Below the pieces are notes generated by a model. That model had not been told where the DNA came from, ran no database searches, and saw only the letters and a list, made by a program, of their open reading frames with translations. A program made the position numbers and the translations under genes. This document shows, piece by piece, positions 63,465 through 64,000 of a stretch of DNA of 64,000 bases (within the stretch, counting starts at the first letter, position 1; each line of letters begins with the position of its first letter). This DNA comes from Fimenecus sp051881435. Its GTDB lineage: Bacteria; Bacillota; Clostridia; Oscillospirales; Acutalibacteraceae. The DNA lies in the NCBI GenBank assembly GCA_051881435.1, contig JBJEPW010000042.1, positions 15,499 to 79,498 of the forward strand, written 5' to 3'.

Positions 63465-63841
63465 CTGTTTATGCACATTTTTGCACTTTTTGTCGTTTAA
63501 GGTGAGGAAAGTCGAACACAATATGCCGAAAATTTGCCGTTTAAAACCATATCGGATTCAACTCCCCTTACCTTAGGCACAGCCGACAAGTTCGAACCCG
63601 CCGCGGAGGGCGTAATTCGGGCACTTTTCGGCTTGTTGGAATTGTCGGCTTTGCCTAACCAAACATTATTATAATATTTTAAAAAACAATAAGCGTTAAA
63701 TACAAGTAATAAAATCATCGGATTTTTAAGTACAGGGTTTGACTGTATTGACAAATCGCATATCATTTGATAAAATATCACGGTATTGTAAACATCATAA
63801 GTCAATAAGAGTTAACACTCCCCGCGGAGTTTAACATATAA

Positions 63842-63882
63842 GGAGACGTATCGAAGTGGTCATAACGGGGCGCACTCGAAAT
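63842..63882 (+). tRNA. 5' half of a tRNA-Ser (fragment)
   Basis: GGAGACG acceptor strand, D-arm region TCGAAGTGGTCATAACGG, anticodon-stem 5' strand GCGCA and loop CTCGAAA (CGA anticodon) match the serine tRNA 5' half. After the loop the sequence (TTTTACGG...) does not pair with the stem, and no T arm or variable arm follows. It is therefore a fragment, interrupted in the anticodon loop. Confidence 0.5.
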
Positions 63883-63911
63883 TTTACGGTGACTTGGTCG
63901 TTTCGTCCGTC

Positions 63912-63938
63912 GGAAAACCCTTTATTTTAAGGGTTTTC
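63912..63938. terminator. Hairpin with GAAAACCCTT/AAGGGTTTTC arms
   Basis: A 10-bp perfect stem around TATTTT, 30 bp after the tRNA-Ser fragment. Likely a terminator of whatever transcript runs through it; the T-run is part of the stem. Confidence 0.45.
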
Positions 63939-64000
63939 AAAATCAAAAATCGAATATTTTTCAGTGTTCTCTCCTGCTTTTCTCTCCAAAAATTTTTTGA

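Noticed and set aside
63497..63805. 102-codon minus-strand frame upstream of the subtilase gene
   Set aside because: Begins with TTG, overlaps the subtilase promoter region, and half of it has the composition of non-coding sequence; no family recognised. It remains unproven either way.

Overview
The window looks like chromosomal DNA from a gut-type member of the Clostridia, most likely an Oscillospiraceae/Ruminococcaceae relative. The evidence is a SpoIID sporulation protein, the RicT/DarA pair, YerC, BspA-type leucine-rich surface proteins, a subtilase that ends in a dockerin-like module, AAGGAGG-type ribosome binding sites, and many short G+C-rich palindromic intergenic repeats. No rRNA or CRISPR array was seen.

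Layout. 1-2074 (+): 3' end of a membrane protein gene, then yerC, a SAM methyltransferase and hslO (Hsp33). 2376-7657 (-): a zinc-ribbon membrane protein, a PUA/EVE-like protein and a 1191-residue collagen-like surface protein. 7797-9238: a 55-aa ribbon-helix-helix protein, an atypical Ser/Thr kinase and a divergent HTH-like partner. 9359-15044 (-): a likely operon running citrate synthase, membrane protein, AEC permease, darA, holB, ricT, ending with a 2[4Fe-4S] ferredoxin. 15137-16126 (+): spoIID. 16127-17271: mostly palindromic repeats and tRNA-like debris.

17272-30805 is a 13.5-kb integrated element in tRNA-Lys(UUU), bounded by a 48-bp direct repeat of the tRNA 3' end. It carries a tyrosine integrase, an S24 repressor/Cro-type switch with repeated TAGCCA operators, PcfK/PcfJ-like early genes, and a holin/endolysin cassette, but no terminase, capsid or tail genes. 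The 3' remnant of what looks like a tail gene lies out of frame behind a truncated ASCH gene, suggesting the structural module was deleted. Two genes follow the repressor co-directionally (a MuF/minor-capsid-like domain protein and a SHOCT protein), and a two-TM protein plus ImmA lies at the other end. These are the cargo candidates. A possible ~64-nt RNA, with a consensus promoter and its own terminator, lies upstream of the PcfK-like gene on the opposite strand.

30868-37557: secG, an HTH regulator divergent from a BspA-type LRR protein, the two subunits of a type IIA topoisomerase (ParC/ParE-like), DUF1653 and DUF896 proteins. 37558-38214: repeats. 38215-50480 (-): the conserved rpoB-rpoC / rpsL-rpsG-fusA-tuf cluster. 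50562-54918 (+): a DUF815 AAA ATPase and a GH2 beta-galactosidase. 55007-59847 (+): a promoter, a 33-aa leader peptide and an intrinsic terminator in front of a heterodimeric ABC exporter pair and a FliB-like cysteine-cluster protein. This arrangement resembles ribosome-mediated attenuation of multidrug exporters. 59898-63398 (-): a secreted subtilase with LRR and dockerin-like modules. The window ends with what looks like the 5' half of a tRNA-Ser, possibly another integration scar.
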